64,000 nucleotides of DNA from positions 516,823 to 580,822 of the forward strand of contig VXAZ01001058.1 in the NCBI GenBank assembly GCA_013399875.1. Reading direction: 5' to 3'. Positions 62,247-64,000 of this stretch are shown here, piece after piece (the first letter of the stretch is position 1; the number at the start of each line of letters is the position of its first letter). A program made the translations under genes and the position numbers. The stretch comes from Gymnorhina tibicen. Taxonomy: Eukaryota > Chordata > Aves > Passeriformes > Artamidae. Under the pieces are notes generated by a model. The model was not told the DNA's origin and ran no database searches. It worked only from the letters and a program-made list of their open reading frames with translations.

Positions 62247-62267
62247 AACACCTTGGACAGCATGCAG
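62247..62267 (+). CDS. RIMBP2: RIMBP2 21-nt microexon (NTLDSMQ)
   Basis: Between a catccag acceptor and a CAG|GTATTT donor lie 21 nt encoding NTLDSMQ, phase 0 at both ends. The paralogue TSPOAP1, from memory, reads AVQLLESTLDSMQ without a break, so the bird exons AVQLLE and NTLDSMQ rebuild the same helix. The short human RIMBP2 form I recall goes from AVQLLE directly to SKVRELE, which is what skipping this microexon would give. It is too short for ordinary gene finders. The upstream TGC motifs fit neural microexon control by SRRM4, though this is inference. Confidence 0.85.
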
Positions 62268-64000
62268 GTATTTTAGGGCATAAATTCTCCTTTCCCTGTC
62301 CCGAATCCTGCACTTTTCCCTTGAAAACGTGTACGATAGCCCTGCCTCGCCTTGCATGGGATGCGTGCTAGAACCATTGTTATGCAAGCATGCTTTGCAC
62401 TTATTGGCCTCATACCAAACCATCAAAATCAGAATACTTTTTCTACAAGAAACTGATCTTGGCATGATTCAATGAGAACTCGGATCCTGGTTTTCAAACG
62501 CGCTTCCTCACGAGCATGCCCAGTAGGAATGGTTTGGTAGCTCACCCAAGACCGAAACTTTCCGCCTGTGTGGATTCCGTCTGAATTCAGATTGTTCCTT
62601 TGCTGATGCAGAGACTCTTCTGTGTGGTATTTCACCCGAGGCCGACGGGAGCCCCCCGGTGAAAGCCACTGGTGCTCTGCAGACAGGCAGGCTGAGTTCA
62701 CGCCTGGAAGGTGCCGGTCGCCGCTCTGAATTCAAACCTGTCCCCCTGGGAAGCCGCTCCCCCTCGCCTGCCCCGTGTGCGCAGTGTCTGTCTGTGGCGG
62801 GTGAAGCCTGCCTCGTCCCCCGTTTCAGAAGCCACCTGAGTGGCAGGAGCAGCGCTCGGAGCTTGGCAGCTGCCGGGTGGCAGAGGTTCCGTCTGCTCGG
62901 AGCGGGAATGGCTGGTCTGGAACCGCTGCTCAGGCAGCTCCGGCTCTGGGGGACTGGGACACCTCCGTGCCGCCCTCCCCAGCACGGATTGTGCGGCAGG
63001 AGCCACGGCACAGCACAGAAACCCAGAGTTCTGAGGCTGTCCTGCTGGGCAGGGCCGGACACAAACTGGTGGGATTGCTCCAGGGAGGTGACCCTGGCTG
63101 GCTGACAGCACGTGCCTGGAGTCAGGGAGCAAGGCTGAGCCTGGGGATGCCTCCAGGTAGCTCAGTCGGGGATCTAATGCCAAATTTTCTTTAGAAAGTA
63201 CCAGCTTCGTGCTCACTTCTAACTCGCCACCCTGCTAAAAATAAAGCAGTAAAGGCATTTTTCCTCCAGGCTTTGTACGGTCGTGAGAGAACAACTTGAA
63301 ATTTCTACGTGCTCAGAAGGAAAGACAAAGGAGGCATTTACCGAAATACAAATAATTTTTAAGTTAATAATTAATAGTACTTCCTCAAAAATATTTTTAA
63401 GGCAGCCTTAGTTTCCTGTTGAGGTCTGGATTGTGATGTTTTTATTTTTTATTTTGCGCTAGAGTTTCCATAACTGCATGTGGAAAGGTCAGTAAATATT
63501 CTTAGAGAGTTGTATAGCTCGTCCTTAAGCTTTCCATTGGAAAGTGGGGACCAAAAATCCCAAGTCAGTTTAGTTCTTTGTTTGCTTAATGTTTGCTTAA
63601 TTTGTCTTTTTGAAATTGTCCGTAGATTCCATTTTCATGCAGTAAATTAGCAAGCAGCAAAGTCTGACATTTCATTTGCTCAAAACCACAGTGAAAAGAT
63701 GAAAGACAAAAACCCCAAGCACTTCATGTTTGTGTAAAACTCCCACAATGTCTGATTCTTGCTGTTCTTCGTTTCATAATCAATCAGATGGATACCATGA
63801 GATTTCTTTTGCAGAAATAAATTAATTTGTGTGTTATCAATGCAAAGAAATTGTATCTTTAAAATTCACTCCAACTTTCAAAAAGTATTTGTTACTAGAA
63901 GAGGAACAAAGTACCACCTTGTGTAGTAGAAAATTTGGATTTTTGGGTTCTTGTGGGTACTGTAAGTATTTTCCTTTAGCTAGGATCTTTTTACAGGTGG
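62268..64000 (+). other. RIMBP2: RIMBP2 intron, continues past window
   Basis: The intron begins at GTATTT. The next expected exon (encoding a VRELEEK-like segment) was not found, so the gene continues beyond the window. An acceptor-like tttttacag ends at 63996, four bases before the edge, and might open it. A GC-rich, stop-poor block lies at about 62640-63160 (separate entry). Confidence 0.7.
62640..63160. other. GC-rich stop-poor block with exon-like segment
   Basis: GC and CpG content rise sharply against the AT-rich flanks, and both strands have open frames over 140 codons. On the + strand a good acceptor (cccgtttcag) precedes 62829. The following frame, starting KPPEWQEQRSELGSCRVAEV, stays open to 63191. 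A moderate donor, CTG|GTGGGA, at 63069 would give an 80-codon phase-0 exon; stronger AG|GT sites at 63088 and 63157 would leave phase 1. It may be an unrecognised exon, an intragenic CpG island or only compositional. Confidence 0.3.

Noticed and set aside
48608..62267. Assignment of the gene to TSPOAP1 (RIMBP1) instead of RIMBP2
   Set aside because: The MREAAERRQQLELEHEQAL and AQVEAKKEHEGAVQLLE stretches match RIMBP2 better than the recalled TSPOAP1 versions (MREVAQRRQQLEVEHEQ, AQAEAQREHEGAVQLLE).
1..64000. tRNA, rRNA, CRISPR array or prokaryotic-style operon
   Set aside because: No cloverleaf with A/B boxes, no rRNA stretch and no spaced direct repeats with unique spacers were seen; the tandem repeats present have no spacers.

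Overview
This window looks like avian chromosomal DNA. It is vertebrate-type sequence: mostly AT-leaning and non-coding, with short exons that have GT/AG splice sites, scattered CpG-rich patches, few transposons and one recognisable CR1 LINE 3' end at about 37.9 kb. CR1 is the dominant retrotransposon of birds and other sauropsids. There is no prokaryotic gene organisation. The only gene I can name with confidence is RIMBP2 (RIMS-binding protein 2, an active-zone scaffold), on the + strand. It enters the window from its 5' side and runs off the right edge.

Five RIMBP2 coding exons are supported: 48608-48697, 53732-53854, 57737-57841, 60972-61022 and a 21-nt microexon at 62247-62267. All are phase 0 at both ends and splice into one 130-codon reading frame. 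This frame encodes the N-terminal coiled-coil part of the protein, upstream of the SH3 and fibronectin III domains, which must lie to the right of the window. The third exon carries the methionine at which the short mammalian form is recalled to start, so the two exons before it belong to a long N-terminal isoform. That isoform resembles the paralogue TSPOAP1 (RIMBP1). I did not find the exon that must precede 48608.

Region by region: 1-115 is a C-rich short tandem repeat cut by the window edge. 116-16640 is non-coding, apart from an exon-like open segment at 15077-15214. At 16641-17220 a roughly 26-bp minisatellite and a CpG-rich patch with a well-placed ATG lie between 25-bp inverted repeats. 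17.3-36.9 kb is non-coding, with a CpG-rich patch near 33.6 kb. 36955-37220 is a second CpG-rich candidate promoter. At 38984-39874 there is an 82-bp minisatellite of eleven visually identical copies. At 46184-46408 there is a G-rich 20-bp minisatellite. From 48.6 kb to the end are RIMBP2 exons and introns, including an assembly gap inside a CCCTG-type repeat.

The most interesting observations are these. A tandem repeat straddles the donor of the third RIMBP2 exon and has copied the splice donor, which creates an in-frame alternative exon end. The microexon has TGC motifs next to its acceptor, as in SRRM4-dependent neural microexons. A near-perfect inverted repeat encloses a minisatellite plus CpG patch. 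Several phase-0 exon-like segments cannot be assigned without conservation or RNA data. I saw no RNA gene, CRISPR array or unknown multi-gene system.
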